In this document: in pieces, positions 63,277 to 64,000 of the stretch | Layout: each line of letters opens with the position of its first letter | How positions within the stretch are numbered: the stretch's first letter is position 1 | Assembly: GCF_014190875.1 (NCBI RefSeq) | Contig: NZ_JACHVS010000001.1 | Location: forward strand, 1,488,001 to 1,552,000 | Length of the DNA: 64,000 nt | Direction of reading: 5' to 3' | Origin: Paeniglutamicibacter cryotolerans | Lineage (GTDB): Bacteria; Actinomycetota; Actinomycetes; Actinomycetales; Micrococcaceae | Notes under the pieces: generated by a model | Databases searched by the model: none | Told to the model about the DNA's origin: nothing | The model's input: only the letters and a program-made list of their open reading frames with translations | Made by a program: the position numbers and the translations under genes

Positions 63277-64000
63277 ATGGACATCGGATTCTGGGTTGGC
63301 GGATACACGGGCAACGACGGCAACGCTCAGGGCATTTCACTGCTGGACGTCGTAAACATGCCGGGGGAGTGCCATCTGGCCGGCGCCGCGGCATCCCCGT
63401 CATGGGTGGCGGTGAACCCCCGTGTGCCGGTGCTCTATGCGGCTCTCGAGCGCGAGGGAAGGCTCGGGGTCTTCTCGATCACCGAGGAAGGGGGCCTTGA
63501 ACCGCTCGGTGCCGGGCGTGAGGCCGGTGAGCTGGTCTGCCACGTTGCGGTTTCCCCCGACGGACGGCATGCCGTGGCCAGCTGCTACGGCGACGGCCGG
63601 GTCATCTACTATTCCCTCGCCGATGATGGAGCGCCGGGCGAACCGGTGATCGCCGCGGCAGCCCGCAACCCCCACGCGGCAGCCCGCAACCCCCACGCGG
63701 CAGCCCGCAACCCCCACGCGGCAGCCCGCAACCCCCACGCGGCAGTCGCCGGACGGCCCAGTCGCGCCCACCAGGCGCTCTTCCTGACGGACGGACGGCT
63801 TCTCACCACCGATTTGGGACTAGACCTGGTGCGGGTATGGAAGATATCGGACGGGGGACTGGAACTGTCCCAGGAGCTCGTCGTGGATCCCGGTAGCGGG
63901 CCCCGGCACATGGCAGCGCATCCGACGGGCGTCGTCTTCGTGGTCACCGAGCATTCGAACGAGATCCTGACTCTGGCCCCAGACGCCCGTGGTATCTGGC
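63277..64000 (+). CDS. Lactonase-family beta-propeller protein (6-phosphogluconolactonase type), truncated by window end
   Basis: The 241 visible residues belong to a seven-bladed propeller of the YbhE/Pgl lactonase family. Start WVGGYTG, then LAGAAASPSWVAVNPRVPVL, YAALEREGRLGVFSI and HVAVSPDGRHAVASCYGDG, and near the end GPRHMAAHPTGVVFVVTEHS. ATG 63277 is used. Where relatives carry the loop R-Q-E-G-P-H-A-H, this gene has four copies of AARNPHA (tandem 21-bp repeats) followed by RPSRAHQALF. The gene runs past the window end. Confidence 0.85.
   Translation, partial: MDIGFWVGGYTGNDGNAQGISLLDVVNMPGECHLAGAAASPSWVAVNPRVPVLYAALEREGRLGVFSITEEGGLEPLGAGREAGELVCHVAVSPDGRHAVASCYGDGRVIYYSLADDGAPGEPVIAAAARNPHAAARNPHAAARNPHAAARNPHAAVAGRPSRAHQALFLTDGRLLTTDLGLDLVRVWKISDGGLELSQELVVDPGSGPRHMAAHPTGVVFVVTEHSNEILTLAPDARGIW
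63655..63738 (+). repeat. Four perfect 21-bp tandem repeats in a coding region
   Basis: A 21-bp unit beginning GCGGCAGCCCGCAACC occurs four times without change (63655-63675, 63676-63696, 63697-63717, 63718-63738), followed by seven bases of a fifth. It encodes the heptapeptide AARNPHA inside the lactonase-type protein, in the reading frame, so copy-number changes would keep the frame. Confidence 0.95.

Noticed and set aside
63655-63745. CRISPR-like array
   Set aside because: The repeats are directly adjacent without spacers and lie in frame inside a coding region.

Overview
The window is high-GC DNA with densely packed genes, many GTG/TTG starts, ATGA/GTGA/TAATG gene overlaps and TANNNT-type promoters. 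The gene set (Lhr-Nei2, DUF4916 Nudix-like protein, DUF1684 protein, TadA-Upp pair, GT2/GtrA with GT39, YhgE/Pip exporter) points to an actinomycete chromosome, most likely Micrococcaceae (Arthrobacter/Paeniglutamicibacter-like). The genus is inferred from gene content only. There is no rRNA, CRISPR array, recognisable transposase, integrase or origin. One tRNA gene (Ser-CGA) is present.

Layout. 0-1.8 kb: an SOS-box-controlled umuDC pair whose UmuD lacks the usual lysine and has an altered cleavage site. 1.8-9.7 kb: an unknown protein, a GH3 lipoprotein, a MepB-family protein, a large secreted subtilase and pyridoxal kinase. 9.7-17.6 kb: a GNAT-like protein, a membrane protein, a TetR regulator with its palindrome, the queuosine-precursor transporter YhhQ, an ABC exporter, tRNA-guanine transglycosylase and a FUSC protein. 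17.6-31 kb: mostly single metabolic genes (MFS, YbaK-like, OYE, shikimate-kinase-like, GATase, SDR, RluA-type synthase, dodecin), a ribbon-helix-helix/VOC two-gene operon and a decayed YdeI-type gene. 30-36 kb: the repair genes nei2 and lhr. 36-42.5 kb: a TetR-controlled drug-type ABC exporter, then an AraC regulator beside a phenol/chlorophenol-type FAD monooxygenase with a two-repeat operator between them. 42.5-46 kb: RlmH, a PAP2 phosphatase, and two lesioned genes (an NAD(P)-binding protein with an ATA start and an MFS gene with two compensating frameshifts).

46-48.2 kb is gene-poor, with tRNA-Ser(CGA) and a few small doubtful ORFs. Next to it lies the most striking unit, at 48.2-50.7 kb: a stand-alone H-NOX heme nitric-oxide sensor directly abutting a GAF-GGDEF-EAL protein. 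This is probably a NO-to-c-di-GMP switch and may have been acquired horizontally. 50.8-52 kb holds divergent tadA and upp. 52-57.6 kb is one leftward operon: response regulator, histidine kinase, GT2/GtrA fusion, GT39 membrane glycosyltransferase, with an 11-bp-period direct repeat just upstream as a candidate regulator site. 58-64 kb holds a receiver-less OmpR-type winged-helix protein, SixA, a TetR-YhgE-pseudo-ATPase operon with a perfect operator palindrome and a probably leaderless first gene, and a truncated lactonase gene with four perfect 21-bp tandem repeats in its putative active-site loop.
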